Assembly: GCF_039729015.1 (NCBI RefSeq)
Contig: NZ_CP155792.1
Span: 2,194,001-2,258,000 of the forward strand
Direction: 5' to 3'
DNA from: Blastococcus sp. HT6-30
GTDB lineage: Bacteria; Actinomycetota; Actinomycetes; Mycobacteriales; Geodermatophilaceae
Length of the DNA: 64,000 nt
This document shows positions 17,144 to 29,046 of this stretch, piece by piece. A program made the position numbers and the translations under genes. The notes under the pieces are model-generated. The model made no database searches and was not told where the DNA came from. It saw only the letters and a list, made by a program, of their open reading frames with translations. How positions within the stretch are numbered: the stretch's first letter is position 1; every line of letters starts with the position of its first letter.

Positions 17144-18423
17144 GTCTGCTGCGGCCCGGGGACGGCGCCGTTGGAGCTGCCGTGCCCGCCGGCCGCGGAC
17201 GCGCCGCCGGCGACCGGTCCGCCGGGCCCCTGCGGACCGGGGCCGTAGGACCGCCCGACCGGAGCCTGCGGGGCGCCCTGCCCCCACGGGCCGCCATTGG
17301 GCATGCCCTGCGGCGGGCCGAAGAACGGACCGCCGTGCCCCGGCGGCACCGACGGCCCGCCCGGCACCCCGGGACCGCCGCCGGACGCGCCCTGCCGCGG
17401 GGCCACCTGCGGCAGCGGGACCGTCTGCACGATCCGCTTGACGATGTGGTCGGCCGGCACGCCGTCGGCCAGCGCGTCGTAGGAGAGCACCAGACGGTGG
17501 CGGAGGACGTCCGCGGTGATGTCGAGGACGTCCTGCGGCAGCACGTAGTCCCGGCCCCGCACCAGAGCCAGTGCACGGCTGGCGGCGATCAGGCCGAGCG
17601 AGGCGCGCGGGCTGGCGCCGTAGGAGACCCAGCCGGCGACGTCGTCCATCCCGTGCTCGCGCGGCGAGCGGGTGGCGATCACCAGCCGGACGACGTAGTC
17701 GACCAGGGCGTGGTGCACGAAGACCTGTGAGGCCGTGCGCTGCAACCGGCGCAGCTCACCCGGGGCGAGCACCGTCTCGGGCACCGGCGGCTCGGAGCCC
17801 ATCCGGTAGATGATCTCGCGCTCCTCCTCGGAGCTGGGGTAGTCGACCAGCACCTTCATGAGGAAGCGGTCGCGCTGGGCCTCGGGCAGCGGGTAGACGC
17901 CCTCGGACTCGATCGGGTTCTGGGTGGCGAGCACCAGGAACGGGTCGGGCAGCGGGTGGGTGACCCCGCCGATGGAGACCTGCCGCTCGGCCATGACCTC
18001 CAGCAGCGCCGACTGCACCTTGGCCGGTGCCCGGTTGATCTCGTCGGTGAGCACGAAGTTGGCGAACACCGGGCCCAGCTCGGTGTCGAAGGAGTCCTGA
18101 CCGGACTTGTAGATGCGGGTGCCGATGATGTCGGCGGGCACGAGGTCGGGTGTGAACTGCAGGCGGGAGAAGCTGCCACCCACCACGGTCGCCAGCGTCT
18201 CGACCGCCAGGGTCTTGGCGACGCCGGGCACGCCTTCGAGCAGCACGTGACCACGGGCGAGCAGCGCGACGATCATCCGCTCCACCAGCCGGTCCTGGCC
18301 GACGATGACGCGCTTGATCTCGAAGATCACCCGCTCCAGCCGGGCGGCGTCGACGGAGGGCGGCACGGGCGCCTGCGGGTGGGCGGGCACGCTCTCGGTC
18401 GGGGTGCTGGCAGCGCTGGACAC
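17140..18423 (-). CDS. moxR1: MoxR-type AAA+ ATPase
   Basis: 427 aa. Walker A LLEGVPGVAKTLAVETLA (about 60-77), Walker B NFVLTDEINRAPAKVQSALL (about 122-141) and sensor block LVLATQNPIESEGVYPLPEA define the MoxR class. The C-terminal lid has SPRASLGLIAASRALA. The last 80 residues are an unusual Pro/Gly/Gln-rich tail (GPGVPGGPSVPPGHGGPFF and similar), longer than in most MoxR proteins and probably disordered. MoxR ATPases remodel partner complexes with help from the VWA and DUF58 proteins encoded downstream. GTG 18421-18423 has CAGGGAG upstream. Counterpart Rv1479. Confidence 0.93.
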   Translation of the reverse strand: MSSAASTPTESVPAHPQAPVPPSVDAARLERVIFEIKRVIVGQDRLVERMIVALLARGHVLLEGVPGVAKTLAVETLATVVGGSFSRLQFTPDLVPADIIGTRIYKSGQDSFDTELGPVFANFVLTDEINRAPAKVQSALLEVMAERQVSIGGVTHPLPDPFLVLATQNPIESEGVYPLPEAQRDRFLMKVLVDYPSSEEEREIIYRMGSEPPVPETVLAPGELRRLQRTASQVFVHHALVDYVVRLVIATRSPREHGMDDVAGWVSYGASPRASLGLIAASRALALVRGRDYVLPQDVLDITADVLRHRLVLSYDALADGVPADHIVKRIVQTVPLPQVAPRQGASGGGPGVPGGPSVPPGHGGPFFGPPQGMPNGGPWGQGAPQAPVGRSYGPGPQGPGGPVAGGASAAGGHGSSNGAVPGPQQT

Positions 18424-18633
18424 GTGGCTCCCTGGTCGTGCCGGGCCGCGACTGCCCGGCTCGGGCAGGCCGTCGACGGGGCGGTGTCGTCCCGGCCCCC
18501 TGCCCAGTGTCCTACACGAATCCGGTGCGGCCACCCCCCGCCGACACAGGCCCGCCCGGCCGTCGCCGGCGAATCGGCGCAGCCGCGTCGGGACCCCTGC
18601 CCGCGGGCGTTCCGGACTGCTAGCCTCGCGTCT

Positions 18634-18667
18634 GCGTCGGGCAGCTCCCCCCGTGGCTGCCCGACGC
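18634..18667 (-). terminator. Terminator hairpin of the NlpC/P60 gene
   Basis: Perfect 12-bp inverted repeat, gcgtcgggcagc (18634-18645) against gctgcccgacgc (18656-18667), with a 10-nt loop. It lies 38 bases past the stop codon of the hydrolase gene and before moxR. There is no T-tract. Confidence 0.6.
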
Positions 18668-18705
18668 CCCACTGCCCGCGGCTCACCGCACCGGCGGCAG
18701 GCCCG

Positions 18706-20046
18706 TCAGCGGGCGCTCGGCCGCACCGCGCCGACGTATCCCCGCCACCACATGGGCGACACCTTCACCACGTCGCCGCTCTGCGGCGCCTGCACCACCC
18801 GGTCGCCACCCAGGTAGATCGCCACGTGCGTGATCGACCGCGGATTGCTGGGATCGGTGCCCCAGAAGACCAGGTCGCCGGCGCGCAGGTCGTCGCTGGA
18901 GACCTTGGGCAGCGCCGCGTACTGGTCGCGACTGTTCCGGGGGATGGGGATGCCCGCGCGGGCGTACGCGTGCTGGGTCAGGCCGCTGCAGTCGAAGCCG
19001 ACGATGCCCAGGTCCGGATCCTGCCCGGGGCCGGGTCCGCGGGTACCCCCGCCACCCCACGCGTACGGGGTGCCGAGGTAGGCCATGGCGGTGTCGATCG
19101 CCCGCTGGGCGACGGAGGCGTCCCCGGTCCCGGCAGGCGGGGCCGGGCTGGTCGAGCCGCCACCGCTCGACGACGGCGTGCCGGCGACCGGAGCAGGAGC
19201 CGGAGCAGGAGCCGGAGCGGGCGCCGGAGCCGGAGCCGCAGCGGGAGCGGACGACGCGACGACGAGCGCCGCGGTCCGCTCCTCGGCGGCGCGGGCGCCG
19301 ACGAGGGTCTGCAACTGCTGCTGGGCCGCGCCGAGCTCCTCCTGGAGCTGCTCCTCCTCGGCGGCGAGCGAGGCCGCCTGGGCGCGGGCGGAGATCTCCG
19401 CCGTCCGCGCGATCTCCAGCGTGGCGGCGGCCTCCGTCTGGAGGGCATCCGCCTGGACCAGAGCGACCTGCGCGACGGCATCCGCCCGGTCTGCCACCAC
19501 CTTGAGCTCGGCGACCCGGCCGAGGACGTCGGACCGGTGGCTGCCGGCCGCCTCGAGCAGCGCGGCGCGCTCCACGAGCTGACCCGGATCGCCGGCGGTG
19601 ACCAGGGCCGTCGCGCCGGCGTAGGTGCTGCCCTCCATGTAGCTGCGCCGGGCGAACACGGCCACGTCGTCGCGCGCCACACCCAGCTCGGCCGCGGCCT
19701 GCGCGGACGCCGCGGCGGCGGAGTCGGCGTGCGCCCGCGCGGCCTCGAAGGACTCCTGGGTCGCCTGGTACTCGTCGAGCGCGATCGCCGATACCGCGCG
19801 GGCGGCGTCCACCGAGGCCTGGGCGGCCGTCAACCGCCCGCGGAGCTCCCCGATGCGCCCGGTGACCGCGTCGGCCTGCGCCTGCGCCGCCTCGATCCGG
19901 CTGTCACCGGGACGGCGGGGCGCCGCGTCCGCGACCGCGGGGGTGAGCCCGAGGACGACCAGGCCGGCCAGCGCCGTCCCGACCACCCGCAGTGCCGTGC
20001 GAGCCCCCGAAGGGCGGGCCGTACCGCTCCGGATACCGCTGTCCAC
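18706..20046 (-). CDS. NlpC/P60 peptidoglycan endopeptidase (RipA-like)
   Basis: 446 aa. A signal peptide (TALRVVGTALAGLVVLGLTPAVADA) is followed by a long Ala-rich coiled coil (about 45-235), an Ala-Pro repeat linker (about 265-285) and a C-terminal NlpC/P60 domain. The catalytic Cys is in VGFDCSGLTQHAYARAGI (about 349-366) and the His in SITHVAIYLGGDRVVQ (about 403-418). It would cut peptide stems in peptidoglycan, like RipA/Rv1477, during daughter-cell separation; the coiled coil probably holds the enzyme inactive. GTG 20044-20046 has AAGAGG upstream; ATG 20068-20070, eight codons earlier, has none and is the alternative. It lies upstream of the moxR operon as in M. tuberculosis. Confidence 0.9.
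   Translation of the reverse strand: MDSGIRSGTARPSGARTALRVVGTALAGLVVLGLTPAVADAAPRRPGDSRIEAAQAQADAVTGRIGELRGRLTAAQASVDAARAVSAIALDEYQATQESFEAARAHADSAAAASAQAAAELGVARDDVAVFARRSYMEGSTYAGATALVTAGDPGQLVERAALLEAAGSHRSDVLGRVAELKVVADRADAVAQVALVQADALQTEAAATLEIARTAEISARAQAASLAAEEEQLQEELGAAQQQLQTLVGARAAEERTAALVVASSAPAAAPAPAPAPAPAPAPAPVAGTPSSSGGGSTSPAPPAGTGDASVAQRAIDTAMAYLGTPYAWGGGGTRGPGPGQDPDLGIVGFDCSGLTQHAYARAGIPIPRNSRDQYAALPKVSSDDLRAGDLVFWGTDPSNPRSITHVAIYLGGDRVVQAPQSGDVVKVSPMWWRGYVGAVRPSAR
19190..19252. repeat. Short tandem repeat encoding an (Ala-Pro)n linker
   Basis: About ten imperfect 6-base units (ggagcc/ggagca type) inside the NlpC/P60 gene. They encode alternating Ala and Pro that separate the coiled coil from the catalytic domain. 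Unit number is likely to vary between strains. Confidence 0.6.
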
Positions 20047-20211
20047 GTCTTCGGACCTCTTCCAGCACATCGACGACCGGCACCCCGGGAGGGCGCCGCT
20101 GTGCTGGTGTTCGGTGCGGACGGGGACGTCGTTGAGCGCTCCTCACCCCGAAGGGTGGGACGGCCGGGTGCGGAGCGCCGTCGCCCCGGGAGCCTGCCGA
20201 CTCCCGGCTGC

Positions 20212-21747
<1,536 letters not shown>

Positions 21748-21988
21748 GCCGGCTCCCGGAGGTGCTGGGCCGGCACGAGGCCGGCCGAAGACGTGGTCCC
21801 CGTCACGCTATCGGCCGTCGGGGACGACGACGAACCGGTGCGCTCCGCTCAGGCCGATGGCGCGGAACCAGCCGGAGGAGCCGACGTCGCATCCCGCGGC
21901 CACGTCGTCGCCTGGCCGCTGTTCGCGACGACCAGGTCACCCGGGCTCACGGGCCCTGGCTCGCCACCGGTCGTGAGCCAGCACACCG

Positions 21989-22747
21989 TCAGCCGGCCGC
22001 GACCAGCTTCGGCAGGGCGCTCCCGATCGGCTCCCGGACGACGAGGTCCGCCACGTCGTCGTACGGCGTGGGCTGGGCGTTGACCACGACGACGCGCGCA
22101 CCGTTCGCCACCGCGATGTCGACGAGGCCGGCCGCCGGGTGCACGGTCAGGGAGGTGCCGACCGCGAGGAGCACGTCGCAGTCGGCGGCGGCCGCCGCCG
22201 CGGCGTCGATCACCGCGGGGTCGAGCATCTGCCCGAAGCTGATCGTCGCCGACTTGAGGATGCCGCCGCAGGCCCGGCACGCGGGGTCGGGATCCCCGGC
22301 CGCCACCCGGTCCAGCGCCTCCTGCATCGTCGTCCGCGCGCGGCAGCCCAGGCACTCGACCTCGTGCACGGTGCCGTGGATCTCCAGCACCCGGTCGGGC
22401 GCCGACCCGGCGGCCTGGTGCAGGCCGTCGACGTTCTGGGTGATCAGCGTGCGCAGCCGCCCCTGGCCCTCGAGGTCGACCAGGGCCGCGTGCCCCGCGT
22501 TGGGGCGCACGTCGAGCGCGCCCATGTCCCGGCGCATCAGCCAGGCCCGGCGGCGGATGTCGGGGTCGCCCACGTAGTACGACAGCGTCACGAGCTTCTC
22601 GGCGTCCGGATCGCGCGTCCAGACGCCGTTCGGTCCCCGGTAGTCGGGGATGCCGCTGTCGGTCGAGATGCCCGCGCCGGTGAGCGCGGTGATGCGGGAG
22701 GCGGCGGTGAGCCAGCCGGGCAGGGGTTCGGGGACGACGCCGGTCAC
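21989..22747 (-). CDS. cobB: NAD-dependent protein deacylase (Sir2 family)
   Basis: 252 aa. Sirtuin signatures: ITALTGAGISTDSGIPDYRG, ITQNVDGLHQAAG, catalytic His in EIHGTVHEVECLGC, and a four-cysteine zinc knot (CLGC...CRAC). VGTSLTVHPAAGL and VVNAQPTPYD line the NAD site. It removes acetyl or longer acyl groups from lysines using NAD+. Its gene is next to an acyl-CoA synthetase, and bacterial sirtuins classically reactivate acetylated acyl-CoA synthetases, so a functional tie is reasonable but unproven. I place the start at GTG 22745-22747 because TACCGT lies seven bases upstream (leaderless); GTG 22754-22756 is the alternative. Confidence 0.92.
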   Translation of the reverse strand: MTGVVPEPLPGWLTAASRITALTGAGISTDSGIPDYRGPNGVWTRDPDAEKLVTLSYYVGDPDIRRRAWLMRRDMGALDVRPNAGHAALVDLEGQGRLRTLITQNVDGLHQAAGSAPDRVLEIHGTVHEVECLGCRARTTMQEALDRVAAGDPDPACRACGGILKSATISFGQMLDPAVIDAAAAAAADCDVLLAVGTSLTVHPAAGLVDIAVANGARVVVVNAQPTPYDDVADLVVREPIGSALPKLVAAG

Positions 22748-23122
22748 GCCCGCCACGGTAGGGCCGCGCGGCGGGTTCCCGCGCGCGCCGGCCGCCCGGC
22801 CGGCGGGAGGAGCAGGACGACCGCGCAGGCGTAGGCGCCGCCCAGCAGCGGCGCGATGGGACGCCGGTGCACGGCCCCACGCCCCCGGGCGGAGGCGTGC
22901 CCTCCCCGGGGCACGCGTCCCCCGAACGCCGGTTGCGACGGGTGCGGCGGTCCGGGCGGCACGGACACCGCCGGACCCGGGCCCGCCGACGTGTTTCCCG
23001 GGCCGTGATACAGGTCACCGGGTGAGGGAAGGGTCGCCTGACTCGGTCCACCCGGCCGCGAACTGGGATGATCGAGGGTGGTCAACGAAGCGTGATGAAC
23101 CACGAGGGGTAGGCGCAGAGCA
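22748..23122. other. Divergent intergenic region between sirtuin and aconitase genes
   Basis: 375 bp without a convincing gene. It must hold the promoters of both genes. A TACCGT -10 box for the sirtuin is at 22755-22760 (minus). Nothing clear is seen for acn, and no Fur- or RipA-type palindrome or iron-responsive hairpin is recognisable. Confidence 0.5.
22755..22760 (-). promoter_or_regulatory. -10 element for leaderless sirtuin gene
   Basis: TACCGT on the minus strand ends seven bases before GTG 22745-22747 and overlaps the alternative upstream GTG, which argues against that upstream start. Confidence 0.45.
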
Positions 23123-25981
<2,859 letters not shown>

Positions 25982-25998
25982 TCCGGAGGGACTGAGTC

Positions 25999-26760
25999 GT
26001 GGACCTGGGCCTGGGTGGCCGCGGATTCCTGCTGACCGGCGCGAGCCGGGGGCTGGGGTTCGCGACCGCCCGGGCCCTCGTCGACGACGGGGCCCGGGTG
26101 CTGGTCAGCTCCCGGTCCGAGGACGGCGTCGCGCAGGCGGTCACCGCGCTGGGCGGGCCGCCGTCCGCGCACGGGCTGACCGCCGACCTCGCCGACGCGG
26201 CGGCCGCGGAGCGGCTGGTCACCGCAGCCCGTGACCGCCTGGGCGGGGTCGACGGCGCGCTCATCTCGGTGGGCGGCCCGACCCCCGGCTCGGTGCTGCA
26301 GACCGCCGAGGACGACTGGCGCGCCGGCGTCGACACGGTGCTGCTCGGCCCGCTGCGCCTGGTGAAGGCGCTGGTGCCCCACCTCGGCGAGGGCGCCGTC
26401 ATCGTGTTCGTCCTCTCCACCTCGGTGCGCCAGCCGATCGGGCACCTGGCGATCTCCAACGGCCTGCGCCCCGGGCTGGCGATGACGGCGAAGGCGCTGG
26501 CCGACGAGCTGGGACCACGGGGCATCCGGGTGCTCGGACTGCTACCGGGGACCATCGCGACCGACCGGATCACCGAGATCGAGGCCGCGTCCGGGGAGGC
26601 GGCCGCCATGCGCGCGCGAACCGAGGCCGGCATCCCGCTGCGCCGGGTCGGCCGCCCCGAGGAGTTCGCCCGGGTGGCGGCGTTCGCCCTCTCCCCGGCC
26701 GCCTCCTACCTCACCGGGACGATGGTCGCCGTCGACGGCGGCGTCACCCGCGCCCTGTGA
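25999..26760 (+). CDS. SDR-family protein with altered catalytic residues
   Basis: 253 aa. The N-terminal loop LLTGASRGLGFATARALVD (about 11-29) is a normal NAD(P) site and VDGGVTRAL a normal end. The catalytic region reads VLSTSVRQPIGHLAISNGLR: Ser is kept, but the usual Tyr and Lys (YxxxK) are replaced by Ser and Arg (SNGLR, about 152-156). NAG is also replaced (ISVGGPTPGS). A recognisable SDR clade shares this 'SNxLR' pattern and is generally annotated as 3-oxoacyl-ACP reductase, so the name should not be trusted as function. GTG 25999 has GGAGGG upstream. It follows acn by 17 bp and is probably co-transcribed with it. Confidence 0.85.
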   Translation: MDLGLGGRGFLLTGASRGLGFATARALVDDGARVLVSSRSEDGVAQAVTALGGPPSAHGLTADLADAAAAERLVTAARDRLGGVDGALISVGGPTPGSVLQTAEDDWRAGVDTVLLGPLRLVKALVPHLGEGAVIVFVLSTSVRQPIGHLAISNGLRPGLAMTAKALADELGPRGIRVLGLLPGTIATDRITEIEAASGEAAAMRARTEAGIPLRRVGRPEEFARVAAFALSPAASYLTGTMVAVDGGVTRAL

Positions 26761-26770
26761 CCACTGCTCC

Positions 26771-27526
26771 GTGACTCCCGCCGTTCCGTCCCCGGTGCTG
26801 GTCGCCTGCGCCCACGGCACCCGCAACCCCACCGGCCGCCGGCTGATCGCCGAGCTCGCCCTCGCCGCCCGAGCCCGGCGCGCCGGGCTCGTGACGACCG
26901 CGGCGTTCGTCGACGTGCAGCCACCCACGGTCGTCGACGTCGTGGCCGGTCTGTCGGCCGAGGGACGGCCGGCGGTCGTCGTCCCGCTGCTGCTGTCGGG
27001 CGGCTACCACGTGCACGTGGACATCGCCCGGGCCGTGGCGCAGGCCGACGGCGCCATCGCGGCCCGGCCCCTCGGGCCCGATCCGCGGCTGGCTGCCGTG
27101 CTGCGCGACCGGCTCGTGCAGGCCGGCGCCGACCCCGGTGATCCCCGCACCGCCGTCGTGGTCGCCGCCGCCGGCTCCAGCGACCACCGCTCCGTGGCCG
27201 ACGTGGAGCGGACGGCGGCGCTGCTGCAGGAGGCGTGGAGTGGTCCGGTCACCACCGGATACGGCTCCGCCGCCCGCCCCGCGGTGCCCGACGCGGTCAC
27301 GGCTGCCCGGGCCGCCGGTGCCGCGACCGTCGTGGTCGCGTCCTACCTGCTCGCGCCGGGCCACTTCCACGACAAGCTCCGCGGGGCGGGCGCCGACGTC
27401 GTCACCGCTCCCCTGCTGCCGGACGAGCGGATCGCCGCGGTCCTGCTCGACCGGTACGACGCCGCGGTCGGCGTCCGCACCGGCTCGCTGACCCGGCCGG
27501 GCACCACCGGCACGCTGCGGCGCTGA
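26771..27526 (+). CDS. CbiX/SirB-type chelatase
   Basis: 251 aa with two similar halves, as in CbiX-long/SirB chelatases. The metal-site His is in LVACAHGTRNPTGRRLIAEL (about 9-28), and SGGYHVHVDIARAVA (about 76-90) carries further His residues. The second half has VVAAAGSSDHRSV and YLLAPGHFHDKL. Family members insert Fe2+ or Co2+ into sirohydrochlorin for siroheme or cobalamin. No other siroheme or cobalamin gene is in the window, so the metal is open. GTG 26771 lies 10 bp after the SDR stop. Confidence 0.87.
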   Translation: MTPAVPSPVLVACAHGTRNPTGRRLIAELALAARARRAGLVTTAAFVDVQPPTVVDVVAGLSAEGRPAVVVPLLLSGGYHVHVDIARAVAQADGAIAARPLGPDPRLAAVLRDRLVQAGADPGDPRTAVVVAAAGSSDHRSVADVERTAALLQEAWSGPVTTGYGSAARPAVPDAVTAARAAGAATVVVASYLLAPGHFHDKLRGAGADVVTAPLLPDERIAAVLLDRYDAAVGVRTGSLTRPGTTGTLRR

Positions 27527-27528
27527 CC

Positions 27529-27534
27529 TACTGT
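27529..27534 (+). promoter_or_regulatory. Possible -10 element for DUF881 gene
   Basis: TACTGT fits TANNNT and ends eight bases before ATG 27543. The intervening ggagctcg could also act as a ribosome site, so leaderless status is uncertain. Confidence 0.3.
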
Positions 27535-27542
27535 GGAGCTCG

Positions 27543-28325
27543 ATGGAGCGCCAGCCGACGACCGACGAGGTGCCGGACCCGTCGCCGGAGTCGCCGGCGT
27601 CGGAGAACGGCTCCCAGCCGGCTGCCTCCACCGGCGGTGAACGCTCTACCTCCACTAGAGGGTCAGTTCCACGTCGCAGCTGGCGCCGTCCGGTCGCCGC
27701 CCTGGCCACCGCCGGGCTGACCGTAGCGCTGGGGTTCGCGCTCACCGTCCAGATCCGGAGCACGGCCGAGCCGGAGGTCCGGGACCTGCGGCGCGAGCAG
27801 GACCTCGTCCTCATCCTCGACGAGCTCAACGCCCGCGAGGAGGCGCTGCGACGGCAGATCGGCGAGACCCGGCAGACCGTCGAGGAACTCAGCAGCGGCC
27901 AGGAGCAGTCCGGCAGCGCCCTGGCCGAGGCCCGGACACGCGCCGAGGCCATCGGCATCCTCGCCGGCACGCTCCCGGCCACGGGCCCCGGCCTGCGCAT
28001 CACGATCCAGGATCCGGACGGCGCGGTACCGGCGTCGGTGGTGCTCGGCGCGATCCAGGAGCTCCGGGGCGCCGGCGCGGAGGCCCTCCAGGTCGACGGC
28101 GTGCGGGTGATCGCGTCCAGCGCGGTCACCGGAACCCCGGGCGACCTGCGCATCGACGGCGAGCGGCTGAGCGCCCCCTACGACGTCCGTGCCGTCGGCC
28201 CGCCGGCCGCGATGGCCGTCGCGCTCCAGGTCTCCGGCGGCATCATCGCCGACATCGGCCGGGTGGGCGGCAAGGCCGTTGTCGAGCAGGCCGACGTCGT
28301 CACGGTCGACGCCACCGTCGGCTGA
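27543..28325 (+). CDS. DUF881 family membrane-anchored protein
   Basis: 260 aa. Charged, Ser/Pro-rich cytoplasmic N-terminus (1-47), one membrane helix (PVAALATAGLTVALGFALTV, about 50-69), a coiled coil (about 75-125) and the DUF881 domain (from about 130). That domain includes GPGLRITIQDPDG, VLGAIQELRGAGAEALQVDG and the closing SGGIIADIGRVGGK-type block. DUF881 proteins usually cluster near cell-division genes in actinobacteria and firmicutes; this one stands alone. It converges with the SnoaL-like gene 7 bp away. Function unknown. Confidence 0.88.
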   Translation: MERQPTTDEVPDPSPESPASENGSQPAASTGGERSTSTRGSVPRRSWRRPVAALATAGLTVALGFALTVQIRSTAEPEVRDLRREQDLVLILDELNAREEALRRQIGETRQTVEELSSGQEQSGSALAEARTRAEAIGILAGTLPATGPGLRITIQDPDGAVPASVVLGAIQELRGAGAEALQVDGVRVIASSAVTGTPGDLRIDGERLSAPYDVRAVGPPAAMAVALQVSGGIIADIGRVGGKAVVEQADVVTVDATVG

Positions 28326-28332
28326 GCGCCGC

Positions 28333-28797
28333 TCACTGCGGGATGAGCAGCCCCCGCAGCTCCTCGGTGAGCGCCTCCCGGGCCTCCGGGTGCTGGTCCC
28401 AGGCCGCGGGAGTCGCCTGGAACAGCGAGATCCGCCACCGGCCGCGCCCCTCGTCGACGGCGACCATCGTGTGCACGGCGTTCAGGTCGGGGTCGAGGTC
28501 GCTGCCGCCGGCGGGGATCATCCCGGCGTGCGCCGTCAGCATCGCGACGCCCTCGCCGATCGGCCGCACCGAGCGGACCACCGCGACATAGGCGGGGGTC
28601 TGGTGGGAACCGAAGACCTGGCGCAGGTCCGCGGCGATGGAGAGCCGACCGCGGTGATGCGTGCCGTCGAATCCGATGATGTCGCCGTCGTCGGCGAACC
28701 CGGCCGCCACCGCCGCACCGCTGCGCCGGTTCCACCCGTCGATGAACTGGGCGTAGAGCGAACGGATCTGGGTGTCCTGCGGGTGCGCTGCGGTCAC
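28333..28797 (-). CDS. SgcJ/EcaC-like or SnoaL-like protein (NTF2 fold)
   Basis: 154 aa. The cone-fold pattern is visible: IRSLYAQFIDGWNRRSGAAV (about 11-30), AGFADDGDIIGFDG, HRGRLSIAADLRQVF, then a strand pair ending WRISLFQATPAAW. This matches the SgcJ/EcaC branch of the NTF2-like superfamily. Members are often called oxidoreductases without proof; many bind small ligands. GTG 28795-28797 has AGGAGGA three to five bases upstream. Upstream, a 7-bp inverted repeat (GTGACCG 28851-28857 / CGGTCAC 28866-28872) could be an operator. Confidence 0.8.
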   Translation of the reverse strand: MTAAHPQDTQIRSLYAQFIDGWNRRSGAAVAAGFADDGDIIGFDGTHHRGRLSIAADLRQVFGSHQTPAYVAVVRSVRPIGEGVAMLTAHAGMIPAGGSDLDPDLNAVHTMVAVDEGRGRWRISLFQATPAAWDQHPEAREALTEELRGLLIPQ

Positions 28798-29046
28798 GTC
28801 TCCTCCTCGCTGGCGTCCGCCGGTTCGTCCGACGCCTGCTGTGGTTCTGCGTGACCGCGCCAGCCCGGTCACGTGCCCCGGGCTGCGGTCGCCTGGGACA
28901 GGAGTGACGCTAGTGGTCGCGAGCGCTCGCTCGTCCGACCCCCGCCGGAGTTCCACCCCGTCTGATCTGCTCGTTCGACCGTTTCCCGAGCGCCCGCGAC
29001 AGCCCGTGCCCGGCTGTGCGCGCAGCGCCACGAGAACTCGGTGCGG

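Noticed and set aside
19190..19252. Tandem 6-base units considered as a CRISPR-like or regulatory array
   Set aside because: In frame within the NlpC/P60 gene, they encode an Ala-Pro linker; there are no spacers.
21748..21988. A possible small gene in the 241-bp gap between the acyl-CoA synthetase and sirtuin genes
   Set aside because: Frames there are short or low-complexity with no ribosome site, and no motif is seen on either strand.
28851..28930. Inverted repeat GTGACCG/CGGTCAC and the palindrome GCGAGCGCTCGC upstream of the SnoaL-like gene, as regulator sites
   Set aside because: Short GC-rich palindromes are common by chance here and neither is repeated near another promoter; mentioned only in the gene entry.
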